DNA from: Microglena sp. YARC
Taxonomy: Eukaryota > Chlorophyta > Chlorophyceae > Chlamydomonadales > Chlamydomonadaceae
Assembly (NCBI GenBank): GCA_022414725.1
Contig: CM039463.1
Span: 39,876,884-39,940,883 of the forward strand
Direction: 5' to 3'
DNA: 64,000 nucleotides
Shown: positions 12,705 to 25,400 of the stretch, piece by piece
Layout of the letters: each line of letters opens with the position of its first letter
How positions within the stretch are numbered: the first letter of the stretch is position 1
Translations under genes and position numbers: made by a program
Notes under the pieces: model-generated
The model's database searches: none
Told to the model about the DNA's origin: nothing
What the model saw: the letters and a program-made list of their open reading frames with translations, nothing else

Positions 12705-12733
12705 AAATCCGTTCGGAAGCAGGAACGCCCATT
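12705..12733 (-). repeat. Terminal inverted repeat, right
   Basis: Read on the minus strand it starts AATGGGCGTTCCTGCTTCC and then continues AACGGATTT after one mismatch to the left copy. Confidence 0.92.
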
Positions 12734-12737
12734 TTAG
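12734..12737. repeat. Target-site duplication TTAG, right copy
   Basis: TTAG follows the right terminal inverted repeat, and the satellite monomer resumes immediately afterwards (AGTATAGTAGCTCGG). Confidence 0.8.
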
Positions 12738-15700
12738 AGTATAGTAGCTCGGTATTGTTACAATAGGGATCATACATTCATACTCAATAGCTTAGATGTA
12801 GTACACCAAGCTCGGTTATATCAGTTACATAGGATCTCGCTCAGTAGAAGTGCTACATGTATTCAAGAGGATCATAACTCAGAAGAAGCTTAGAGTATAT
12901 AGCTCGGTATTGTTACAATAGGGATCATACTCAGAAGCTTAGAGTATAGTTAGGTATTGTTACATGTTAACAATAGGGATCATACTCAGAAGCTTAGAGT
13001 ATAAGTAGCTCGGTATTCGTTACTCAATAGGATCATACTCAGAAGCTTAGAGTAGTGTTGCTCCGGGTATTGTTACAATAGGGATCATACTCAGAAGCTT
13101 AGAGTATAGTAGCTCGGTATTGTTACAATAGGGATCATATTCAGAAGCTTAGAGTATAGTAGCTCGGTATTGTTACAATAGGGATCATACTCAGAAGCTT
13201 AGAGTATAGTAGCTCGGTATTGTTACAATAAGGATCATACAATTCAGATAGCTTAGAGTATAGTAGCTCGTATTGTTACAATAGGGATCATACTCAGAAG
13301 CTTAGTAGCATTGTTACAATAGGATACTAGAAGTAGCTAGATATAGTAGTTCGGTATTGTTACAATAGGGATCATACTCAGAAGCTTAGAGTATAGTAGC
13401 TCGGTATTGTTACGATAAGGATCATACATTCATACTCAATAGCTTAGAGTTATGAGTAAGCTCGGTATTGTTACAATAGGGATCATACTCAGAAGCTTAG
13501 AGTATAGTAGCTCGGTATTGTCACAATAGGGATCATACTCAGAAGCTTAGAGTATAGTAGTTCGGTATTGTTACAATAGGGATCATACTCAGAAGCTTAG
13601 AGTATAGTAGCTCGGTATTGTTACGACAATAGGGGAGGATCATACATTCATACTCAATAGCTTAGAGTATAGTAGCTCGGTATTGTTACAATAGGGATCA
13701 TACTCAGAAGCTTAGAGTATAGTATCGGTAGTAGCGAAGCTTAGAGTTCTACAATAGGGATCATACTCAGAAGCTTAGAGTATAGTAGCTCGGTATTGTT
13801 ACAATAGGGATCATACTCAGAAGCTTAGAGTATAGTAGCTCGGTATTGTTACAATAGGGATCATATTCAGAAGCTTAGAGTATAGTAGCTCGGTATTGTT
13901 ACAATAGGGATCATACTCAGAAGCTTAGAGTATAGTAGCTCGGTATTGTTACATATAGGGATCATACTCAGAAGCTTAGAGTATAGTAGCTCGGTATTGT
14001 TACGAAAGATAGGGATCATACTCAGCTTAGAGTATAGTAGCTCGGTATTGTTACGATAATAGGATCATACATTCATACTCAATAGCTTAGAGTATAGTAG
14101 CTCGGTATTGTTACAATAGGGATCATACTCAGAAGCTTAGAGTATAGTAGCTCGGTATTGTTACTAGTCATTAAGACATACAATCAGTAAGCTTAGAGTA
14201 TAGTAGCTTCGGTATTGTTACGAAAGATACATACCATCATATCAATAGGACTTTAGAGTATAGTAGCATTTTTACAATAGATCATACTCAAAGCTTAGAG
14301 TATAGTAGCATCGTATTGTTACAATAGATCTACTCAGAAGCTTAGAGTATAGTAGCTCGGTATTGTTACAATAGGGATCATATCAGAAGCTTAGAGTATA
14401 GTAGTTCGGTATTGTTACTATAGGGATCATACTCAGAAGCTTAGAGTATAGTAGCTCGGTATTGTTACGATAAGGATCATACATTCATACTCAATAAGCT
14501 TAGAGTTAGTAGCTCGGTATTGTTTACAATAGGGATCATACTCAGAAGCTTAGAGTATAGTAGCTCGGTATTGTTACAATAGGGATCATACTCAGAAGCT
14601 TAGAGTATAGTAGCTCGGTATTTTACAATAGGGATCATACTCAGAAGCTTAGAGTATAGTAGCTCGGTATTGTTACAATAGGGATCATACATTCACTCAA
14701 TAGCTTAGAGTATAGTAGCTCGGTATTGTTAACAATAGGGATCATACTCAGAAGCTTAGAGTATAGTAGCTCGGTATTGTTACGATAAGGAATCATACAT
14801 TCATACTCAAAGCTTAGAGTATAGTAGCTCGGTATTGTTACAATAGGGATCATACTCAGAAGCTTAGAGTATAGTAGCTCGGTATTGTTACATTCATAAG
14901 GATCATACAATACTCAGAAGCTTAGAGTATAGTAGCTCGGTATTGTTACAATAGGGATCATACTCAGAAGCTTAGAGTATAGTAGCTCGGTATTGTTACG
15001 ATAAGGATCATACATTCATACTCAATAGCTTAGAGTATAGTAGCTCGGTATTGTTACAATAGGGATCATAACTCAGAAGCTTAGAGTAAGTAGCTCGGTA
15101 TTGTTACGAATAAGGATCATATCAGAAGCTTAGAGTATAGTAGTCGGTATTGTTACAATAGGGATCATACTCAGAAGCTTAGAGTATAGAGCTCGGTATT
15201 GTTACATAAGGATCATACATTCATACCTCAATAGCTTAGAGTATAGTACTCGGTATTGTTTACAATAGGATCATACTCAGAAGCTTAGAGTATAGTAGCT
15301 CGGTATTGTTACAATAAGGATCATAGGTAGCTTAGAGTATAGTAGCTCGTATTGTTACAATAGGGATCATACTCAAAGCTTAGAGTATAGTAGCTCGTAT
15401 TGTTACATAAGGGATCATACTTCAGAAAAGCTTAGAGTATAGTAGCTCGGTATTGTTACAATAGGGATCATACTCAGAAGCTTAGAGTATAGTAGCTCGT
15501 ATTGTTACAATAGGGATCATACCAGAAGGAGTTAGAGTATAGTAGCTCGGTATTGTTACAATAGGGATCATACTCAGAAGCTTAGAGTATAGTAGCTCGG
15601 TATTGTTACAATAAGGGATCATACATCGTATTTACAATAGGGATCCAGAAGCTTAGAGTATAGTAGCTCGGTATTCAGTTACAATAGGGATCATACTCAG

Positions 15701-18700
15701 AAGCTTAGAGTATAGTAGCTCTCGGTATTGTTACGATAAGATTCATACATTACATTGATCATATACTAGGATAGAGCATACAATCAGAAGCTTAGAGTAT
15801 AGTAGCTCGGTATTGTTAACATAAGGGATCATACTCAGAAGCTTAGAGTATAGTAGCTCGGTATTGTTACGATAAGGATCATACATCAGACTCAATAGCT
15901 TAGAGTATAGTAGCTCGGTATTGTTACCTCGATATACAATAGGGATCATACTCAGAAGCTTAGAGTATAGTGTATTGTTATAGCTCGTATTGTTACGATA
16001 AGGATCAATACATTCATACTCAATAGCTTAGAGTATAGTAGCTCGTATTGTTACAATAGGGAATACTCAGAAGCTTAGAGTATAGTAGCTCGGTATTGTT
16101 ACGAATAAGATCATACATTCATATAGGGATCAAGAGCTTTAGAGTATAGTAGCTCGGTATTGTACAAAGGGATATATCAATTACCGGGATCATTTACTCA
16201 GAAGCTTAGAGTATAGTAGCTCGGTATTGTTTACGAATAGGATCATACTCACCTCAATAAGCTTAGAGTAATAGTACAAAAGCTCGGTAATTGTTATACA
16301 ATAGGGATCATACTCAGAAGCTTAGAGTATAGTAGCTCGGTATTGTTACGATAAGGATCATACATTCATCTCAAAGTAGCTTAGAGTATAGTAGCTCGGT
16401 ATTGTTACAATAGGGATCATACTCAGAAGCTTAGAGTATAGTAGCTCGGTATTGTTACAATAGGGATCATACTCAGAAGCTTAGAGTATAATGTAGCTCG
16501 GTATTGTTACAATAGGGATCATACTCAGAAGCTTAGAGTATAGTAGCTCGTATTGTTACGATAAGGATCATACATTCATACTCAATAGCTTAGAGTATAG
16601 TAGCTCGGTATTGTTACAAATAGGGATTCCATCAGAAGCTGTTAGAGTAATAGTAGTGTCTGGTAATAATACTCAGTTACGATAAGATCATAGTAGTTCA
16701 GAAGCTTGTTCAGAGTAAGTAGGTCTAGGTATTGTTACGCTCGGTATACTCAGAATTCAGGGATATATACCTCCAGAGCTTCGTAGCGATTATAACATCA
16801 TACTCATAGAGTATAGTAGCTCATACATTCAAATATGGTATTGTACAATACAATAGGTTACAATAGAGCATCATACATCAGAAGCTTAGAGTATAGTAGG
16901 TCTTCGGTATTGTTACATTGAATAGCTCGTTTTATAGATAGATAGTCCATAACTAGAGAAGCTATAGTAGCTAGGGATCGGTATTGTTACAATATTGTTA
17001 CAATAGGGAGCATCATACGAGTAAGAGATCATACATTCAAATTGGAATACTTAGAGTTTAGTAGCTTAGAGGGATATTTTAGGAAGTTCGGTTTGTTTAG
17101 GTCGTTGTACAATAGGGATCATACTCAGTTAAGAGTATAGTAAGCGTAATAGGGATCATACTTAGAGTAATAGTAGCATTGTCAATAGGGATCAGAGAAA
17201 GCTTAGAGTATAGTAGCTCGGTATTGTTCGGTACAATAGGATCATACTCAGATTAGAGTATAGTAGCATACTAAGGATATCATTCATAACCAATAGAAGC
17301 TTAGACAATCCGTATAGTAGCGTCGTATTGTATTGTTACATAGGGATCATAGGAGTAAAGTAGCTCAGATCAGAAGCTTAGAGTATAGTAGCTCGGTATT
17401 TACGTTACAATAGGAGTATCATATCAAACTTAGAGTAGAGTAGTAAGCTCGGTATTGTAGATAAGGATCATCATTCATACTCAATAGAAGTATAGTAGCT
17501 CGGTAGACAATAGGGATCCATACTCAGAGTAGTCCGTAATTGTTAACGAATAAGGATCAATACATTCATACTTCAATACTTAAGAGGTAAAAGTAGCCTC
17601 GGATAAGGAACATCATTAGAGTATATAGCTTGGTATCAAAGGGATACTCAATAGAGTATAGTGTTCTTAGAGTATAGTAGCTCGGTATTGGATTACAATA
17701 GGGATCATACTCAGAAGCTTAGAGTATAGTAAGCTCGGTATTGTTACAATAGGGACATACTCAATAGCTTAGAGTATAGTAGCTCGGTATTGTTACAATA
17801 GGGATCATACTCAGAAGCTTAGAGTAGCTCGGATTGTTACAATTAAGGATATATCAGGAAGCTTTAAAGTATAGTAGCGGTATTGTTACGATAAGGATCA
17901 TACATTCATACTCAAATAGCTTAAGAGTTAATAGTAGCTCCGTATGTTACGATAAGGATCATACATTTCATACTCAATAGCCTTAGAGTATAGTAGGTCG
18001 ATATTGTACGAATAAGGGAATCATAAGAAGCTAGATTATTAGTGCTTCGTATTGTTACGAATAGGGATCATACTCAGAAGCTTACATAGTACTCGCATTC
18101 GGTAGCTCAATGCTTACAATAGGGATCATAATTAGAAGCTTAGAGTATGTAGCTCGGTAATTGTACGGGATCGGGATCCTATTCAGAAGCTTAGAGACAT
18201 AAAATAGCCTCGTCGTACAATAGGATCATCTCAAGAGAAGTTACGTGAGTGAGTCGGTATTGTTACAACATTCATACCTCAATACTCAATAGCTTAGAGT
18301 ATAGTAATAGCGCTCGGTATAAGGGATACAATAGGATCATACTCAGAAGCTTAGAGTAATACATTGTTAGTAGCTCATTACAAAAGGAATATTGTTAGAA
18401 GTATATAGCTCGGTATTGTTCGATAAGGATCAATGGGTAATACTCAGAGAGTATAGTATGTTATTAAAGTTGTTATCGTAAGATTGTTAGGAGGACTCAA
18501 GTAGCTTAGAAGTATAGTAGGCTCGTATAGTTTTATTAGGGATCATCACATCATGACTATAGGGATCATACTCAGAACTTAGCTAGATAGCATAGGTATT
18601 AGGGATCATACATTCAACTCATAGCTAGAGTATAGTACTCGGTATTGTTAAATTCATACTCAATAGCTTAGAGTAGAGTATTCTCGGTATACAATAGGGA

Positions 18701-20967
18701 TCATACTCCAGAAGCTGATATAGTAGTTTCGTATGTTACAATATGGATCAATACTCAGGCTTAGAGTATAGTAGCCTCGGTATTGTTACAATAGGGATCC
18801 ATCATTCATACTCAGAAGGCTTAGAGGTATAGTAGCTCGGTATTGTTACAAAATAGGGATCATACATTCACTCAGAATAGCTTAGAGTATAGTCGGTAGC
18901 TTCGGTATTGTTTACAATAGGGATCATACTCAGAAGCTTAGATAGTATAGGTAGCTCGGTAAATTGTTACGATAAGGATTTACAAATTGGGATCACTCAG
19001 AAGCTTAGAGTATATAGCTCGGTATGTTACAATAGGATCATACTCAGAAGCTTTAGAGCTTAGTAGCTCGGATATTGTTACAATAAGGGACATACTCAGA
19101 AGCTAGGTATAGTAGCTCGGGGTATTGTTACAATAGGGATCATACTCAGAAACTTAGAGAAGTAGCTCGGTATGTTAACGAAGATCATACATTCATACTC
19201 AATAGCTTAGCAGTATTAGCTCGGTATTGTTGAACAATAGGGATCATTCAGAAGTTAGAGTATAGTGCTCGGTATTGTTACGATAAGGATCCATTACATT
19301 CATACTCAAGTAGCTTAGAGATATAGTAGTCGGTTTGTTTACAATGGATCATACTCAGAAGTTTAGAGTATAGTAGCTCGGTAATTGCTACGATAAGGAT
19401 TCATACATTCATTACTCATAGCTTAGAGATATAGTAGCTCGGTATTGTTACAATAGGATCTACTCAGAAGCTTAGAGTATAGTAGCTCGGTATTGTACAA
19501 TAGGGATCATATAGAAGCTTAGATGTGATTATGTAGCTCTATTTTGTTAGTGTTGTTTGTTACGAATATGGATCATACTCAAATAGTTAGAGTATAGTAG
19601 CTCGTATTGTTACCAATAAGGATCATATTATTAAGCTAAAAGATAGTAAAAAACAAGTAGCTCGCGTTGTTACAATAGGGTTCATACTCAGAGCTTAGAG
19701 TATAGGTTAGCTCAGGTATTGTTACGATAGGATCATACATTTCATACTCAATAGCTTAGAGTATAGTAGCTCCGATATTGTTCACAATAGGGATCATACT
19801 CAGAGCTTTACGAGTATAGTAGCTCGGTCATTGTTAAACGATAAGGATCATACATTCACTCAATATCTGAGATATAGTAGCTCGTAATTGTTTACAATAG
19901 GGATCATACTCAGAAGCTGTAGAGTATAGTTAGCTCGTATTGTACAATAGGGGATCATATTCAGAAGCTTAGAGGTATAGTGCTCGGTATGTTACAATGG
20001 GATCATACTCAGAATCTTAGAGATAGATAGCTCGGTATGTTACGATAAGGATCATACATTTTCATATCAAATAGCTTAGAGATATAGTAAGCTCCCGTAT
20101 TGTTACAATAGGATCCATTACTCAGAATGCTTATGAAGTATAGTAGCTCGGTATTCGTTACGAATAAGCGATCATAACATTTCATAACTCCAATAGCTTA
20201 GAGTATAGTAGCTCGGTTATGTTACAAATAGGGATCATAAACTCCCATGTAAGCATTAGCAGTATAGTAGCCTCGGTATTCTGGGTTACACCATTAGGGA
20301 TGCATATTCGGAATTGTTTAAGCTTAGAGTATGTAGCTCGTATTGTTACATAGGCGATCATACTCAGAATCTTAGAGTAGATAGCTCGGTATTGTTACGA
20401 TAAGGATCATAACATTCATACTCAATAGCTTAGAGTATAGTAGCATCGGTTAATTGTACAATAGGGATCATACTCCAGAAGCTAGAGTATAGTAAAGCTC
20501 GGTATTGTTTACAATAGGGATCATACTCAGAAAGCTTTAGAGTATAGTAGTTCGGTATTGTTACTGATAGGGATCATAACTCATGAAAGCTTAGAGGTTA
20601 GTAGCTCGGTAATGTTACGATAATGGATCATAAACATTCATACTCAAATAGCTTAGAGTATAGTAAGCTCGGTATTGGTTTAACAATAGGGGAATCATAC
20701 TCAGAAGTTAAGAGTCATAGTAACTCGGTATTGTTCAATAGGGATCAGATACTCAAAGCTTAGAAGTTAGTAGTTCGGTATTGTACAATTGATCCTACTC
20801 AGAAGCTTAGAGTATAGTAGCTCGGTATTGTTTACGATAAGGAATCATACATTTCATACTCAACTAGTTAGAGTATAGGTAGCTCGGTATTGTTACAAAT
20901 AGGGATCAAACTCAGAAAGCTTAGAGTATAGTAAGGACGGGAATTGTTACGATAAGGAATCATACTT
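12738..20967. repeat. 50-bp satellite array, second block
   Basis: Same monomer as the left block. Between 12.7 and 16.6 kb the standard 50-bp form is mixed every few copies with the longer CGATAAGGATCATACATTC variant, a loose higher-order arrangement. From about 16.6 kb to the gap, indels and partial monomers become very frequent. Confidence 0.96.
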
Positions 20968-21967
20968 NNNNNNNNNNNNNNNNNNNNNNNNNNNNNNNNN
21001 NNNNNNNNNNNNNNNNNNNNNNNNNNNNNNNNNNNNNNNNNNNNNNNNNNNNNNNNNNNNNNNNNNNNNNNNNNNNNNNNNNNNNNNNNNNNNNNNNNNN
21101 NNNNNNNNNNNNNNNNNNNNNNNNNNNNNNNNNNNNNNNNNNNNNNNNNNNNNNNNNNNNNNNNNNNNNNNNNNNNNNNNNNNNNNNNNNNNNNNNNNNN
21201 NNNNNNNNNNNNNNNNNNNNNNNNNNNNNNNNNNNNNNNNNNNNNNNNNNNNNNNNNNNNNNNNNNNNNNNNNNNNNNNNNNNNNNNNNNNNNNNNNNNN
21301 NNNNNNNNNNNNNNNNNNNNNNNNNNNNNNNNNNNNNNNNNNNNNNNNNNNNNNNNNNNNNNNNNNNNNNNNNNNNNNNNNNNNNNNNNNNNNNNNNNNN
21401 NNNNNNNNNNNNNNNNNNNNNNNNNNNNNNNNNNNNNNNNNNNNNNNNNNNNNNNNNNNNNNNNNNNNNNNNNNNNNNNNNNNNNNNNNNNNNNNNNNNN
21501 NNNNNNNNNNNNNNNNNNNNNNNNNNNNNNNNNNNNNNNNNNNNNNNNNNNNNNNNNNNNNNNNNNNNNNNNNNNNNNNNNNNNNNNNNNNNNNNNNNNN
21601 NNNNNNNNNNNNNNNNNNNNNNNNNNNNNNNNNNNNNNNNNNNNNNNNNNNNNNNNNNNNNNNNNNNNNNNNNNNNNNNNNNNNNNNNNNNNNNNNNNNN
21701 NNNNNNNNNNNNNNNNNNNNNNNNNNNNNNNNNNNNNNNNNNNNNNNNNNNNNNNNNNNNNNNNNNNNNNNNNNNNNNNNNNNNNNNNNNNNNNNNNNNN
21801 NNNNNNNNNNNNNNNNNNNNNNNNNNNNNNNNNNNNNNNNNNNNNNNNNNNNNNNNNNNNNNNNNNNNNNNNNNNNNNNNNNNNNNNNNNNNNNNNNNNN
21901 NNNNNNNNNNNNNNNNNNNNNNNNNNNNNNNNNNNNNNNNNNNNNNNNNNNNNNNNNNNNNNNNNNN
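20968..21967. other. Assembly gap, 1000 N
   Basis: Exactly 1000 N, a typical scaffold placeholder, so the true distance is unknown. Satellite lies on both sides. Confidence 0.99.
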
Positions 21968-24900
21968 GGGATCATACTCAGAAGCTTAAGAAGTATAGTA
22001 GCCTTGGTATTGTTACGATAAGGATCATACATTCATAACTAAATTAAGCTTAGAGTATATTGTAGCTTCACGAGGTCATATCTGTATACTATACCAAAGG
22101 ATATCCACTCACTCATCCAGCAAAAGAGAGATATAGGCGAGTTAGCTCGGTATTTGAGCTATTCACATACAGTTTCTGATAGGGGATGTAACACAGCTAG
22201 CAAGTCTCAGCAGTTACTGACGAAGTCATCGATATTAGTATACAATAGAGCATCATTGCCATAATCAGTAGCTTTATGAGCTGAGAGTATGCTTCGGTAC
22301 TTACGTTATCGACTGGATATAGTTGGACATGAGTATGGAAGGATCATGAGCTCACATCTCATCACTAAACGTTAGGTACTATTGGAAGTAATAGTAGCCG
22401 TCCGTAAATGGTTACAATAGGGATCATCACCTCAATAGTCTCAGAGTATTTACTCAGTCGAGTTTACGGATATTCGTTATATATCAGTATATAGAGAAAC
22501 TAACGAAATGCTTAGCACCCTTCTCAGTAAGGCGGTAAGAGGATTAGTGTTCCGGTATTGTTACGAATAAGGATCACTATCATGAAGACTAACTTCCGAG
22601 AGTCATTAGCAGTTAGCGCTGTCGTTGGTATTGTTACTTACAATAGGATCATATCGCTGAAGCTTAGAGTATAGTAGCTCGGTATTGTGACACGATAAGG
22701 GACTATACGTCAGGATTCATAGCTTAGAGTATAGTGCTGGTTATTGTTGTACGATCAATAGGGATCATACCTCTGATCTTGAAGAGATCAGGAGCTTGTT
22801 TAGAGTATAGTAGCAGAACTCGGATATATTGTTACAAAGGATCATGACAGACTCAGTACGTAGCTTAGAGTGGTAAAATAGTAGCTCGGTATGACGTCCT
22901 GTTTACAGATAGGGATCATACTCAGAAGCTTAGAGTATAGTAGCTCGGTATTGTTATACGTAACATAGAGGCAGATCGATACATTCATAAACTTCAAATT
23001 AGCCTTAAGAAAGTTTTAAAGTAGCGGTTATTGTTTTACATAGGATATCAGAAGCTTCCCAGTATGTAGCTCGGTAATTGTTACATAGGGATATATATGT
23101 TAAGTATTGTAGCGATGTTAATGGGATATTCTCAGAAGCTTAGAGTATTATAGCCTAGTCGTATTGTTACATCGGATACATATTCCTCGGCTGAAATCTT
23201 AGAGTATAGTAGATCGTGTATTGTTCATAGGATATGTCGAAGCTTATAGTATATAGCTCGGTTATTGTTCGATAAGGAGATACTCATATTAAAGCTTAGA
23301 GTATAGTAGCTCGGTATTGTTACACATATATGAGGATCATAACACTCAGTAGTTAGAGTAATATGTATATAGTGAGCTCGGTATTGTTACAATAGATAGG
23401 GAATAACTCCTCATACCTCATAGCTTATAGTATAGTAGTATTTCGGTATTGTTTACGGATAGGGATCATACATTTCCTAATACTCAGAAGTTAGAGTATA
23501 GTAATCTCGGTAATTAGGCGGGTGCTCGTAATTTAGGTTACGCAGAAGTCTGGAGGGGGTACATTCATATAGCAATACAGCATTTAGAGTACAGTAGCTC
23601 GGTATTGTACGAAATAGGGATAATCATAAAATTCTTAGAGTATAATACGCGGTATAGAATGATAACTAAAACGCAGCCAAGCTTAGAGTATCATAGCTAA
23701 GCTCGGTATTGTAGCAATAGGGATCATACTCAAGAAGCTAGAGTAATAGTAGGTTCGGTATTCGTTAGCAATAGGGACATACTCAGCACCAGAAAAGAAC
23801 ATTAGAGTCATATGCTGGAGCTTCGGTATTGTTACAATGGGGAATCATAACTCAGAAGCTTAGAGTAATATGTAGCTCGGGTATTAGAGTCACGATAGGG
23901 AATCAATTAGAGTAATTAGCTCGGTATTGTTACTATAGATTATATTCAGAAAGCTTAGAGTATAGTAGCTAGTGTATTTGTTACAATAGGGGAATCATAC
24001 TCAGGAAGCCTTAGAGTATAGTAGGGGTATTGTTCCAATATGGTATCATACTCAGAAGCTTAGAGTATAAGTAGCCGTTCGGTATTGTTACAATGAAAGA
24101 GGGATCATCACATTCGATATACTCAGTTTAGCTTAGGCATCGGTATGTATCGCAATAGGGGCATTATATTTCAGTCAGAAGCTTAGAGTATATAGTATGC
24201 TTCGGACGTTACAAATAGACAGATCTATACTGCAGGAAGCTTAGTAGTATAGTATAGCTCGGCGGTATATGTTTACAATATAGGGGATAAAATACTCAGT
24301 ACTAAAGTTGCTCAATAGAGTATAGTAGCTCGGTTATTAACACAGCTAATAAGGATCATTACTTCAGAAGCTTAGTATTAAGTCTCGGGTATTGTTCAAT
24401 ATGGGATCATACTCAGAAGCTTCAGAGAAAGAAAAGAACTATTGTCAGTTCGGTATTAGTTACAATAGAGGGATCATACTCAGAAGCTTAGAGTACAGAA
24501 ATAGCTCGGTAATTTGTTAGCATTAGGATTGATCCATACTAAAATACTTAGAGTATAGTAGAAAATCGGTTATTGAGGTACAATACGGGAATTGTCATAC
24601 AATCAGAGAGACATAGACCTCAGAATCTTAGAGATATGTTAGCTCGCTATTTGTTAACACCATAACGTATAAGCGATCATACATACTCAGCAAGCTTAGA
24701 GTAATAGTAGCTCGGTATTGTCACAACTAGGATCATACTAGAAGTTAGAGTATAAACGTAAGCTCGGTATTGTTACAATAGGGATATACTCAAGAAGCAG
24801 AAGCTTAGAGTAATAGTAGCTAGCGCAGTAGTTAGTTGTAGATGAAAAAGCTTAGAGTATAGGCTCAGAAGCTTAGTAGGTATGAGTAGCTCGTATTGTT

Positions 24901-25400
24901 TGATCCATCAACTACGATAAGGTCACAAAATACGGGTGGAACAGATAGATCATTTAAAAGTCAATAGCTTAGAGTATTAATCAACTCAATCAGAAGCTTA
25001 GAGTATAGTAGCTACTCGGGTATTGTTACAATATGGGATCAATACTCAGAAGCTTAGAGTATAGTAGACGGGTATTGTTGCAATAAGGGATCAGAAGCTT
25101 AGAGTATATGTATACTCAGATTTATCATCATACTCAAAGCTTAGAGTATAGTAGCTCGGTATTGTTAACATATAGGGATCATACTCAGAAAGCTTAGAGG
25201 TATAGTAGCTCGGTATTAGGGTTACAGAAGTTAGAGTAATAGTGTTCGGGTTACGATACATACTCTCAGAAGCTTAGATCATACATTCATACTCAATAGT
25301 AGAAGATAGTAGCTCGGTATTGTTAGCGCTTAGAGTTAATAGGGATCATACTCAGAAGCTTAGAGTATAGTAGCTCGGTATTGTTTACAATAGGGATCAT
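21968..25400. repeat. Highly degenerate satellite next to the gap
   Basis: Fragments of the same monomer are still visible (GCTTAGAGTATAGTAG, CTCGGTATTGTTAC, GGATCATACTC), but spacing and sequence are scrambled by many insertions and deletions. This is either old array-edge sequence or unpolished long-read sequence. No other feature was seen. Confidence 0.85.

Larger units (their letters stand above)
4911..12733. mobile_element. 7.8-kb foldback DNA element inserted in satellite
   Basis: The element is bounded by a 29-bp terminal inverted repeat (4911-4939 and 12705-12733, one mismatch, outer bases AATGGGCGTTCC) and by TTAG on both sides (4907-4910 and 12734-12737). Removing it restores an uninterrupted satellite monomer (GCTTAG-AGTATAG). 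Internally most of the length is a giant imperfect inverted repeat: 5322-8950 matches the reverse complement of 9481-11892, with a single-copy loop at about 8951-9480. Subterminal zones hold CTTACAAT-type hairpins. No transposase was recognised in any frame, so it is probably a non-autonomous, foldback-like element mobilised by an enzyme encoded elsewhere. The superfamily is uncertain. TTAG as a 4-bp duplication gives perfectly symmetric ends; TA or TTA with ends offset by one base also fits. Confidence 0.88.

Noticed and set aside
20947..22032. Long ORF across the N run, and likewise 60279-61527
   Set aside because: It consists almost entirely of undetermined bases.
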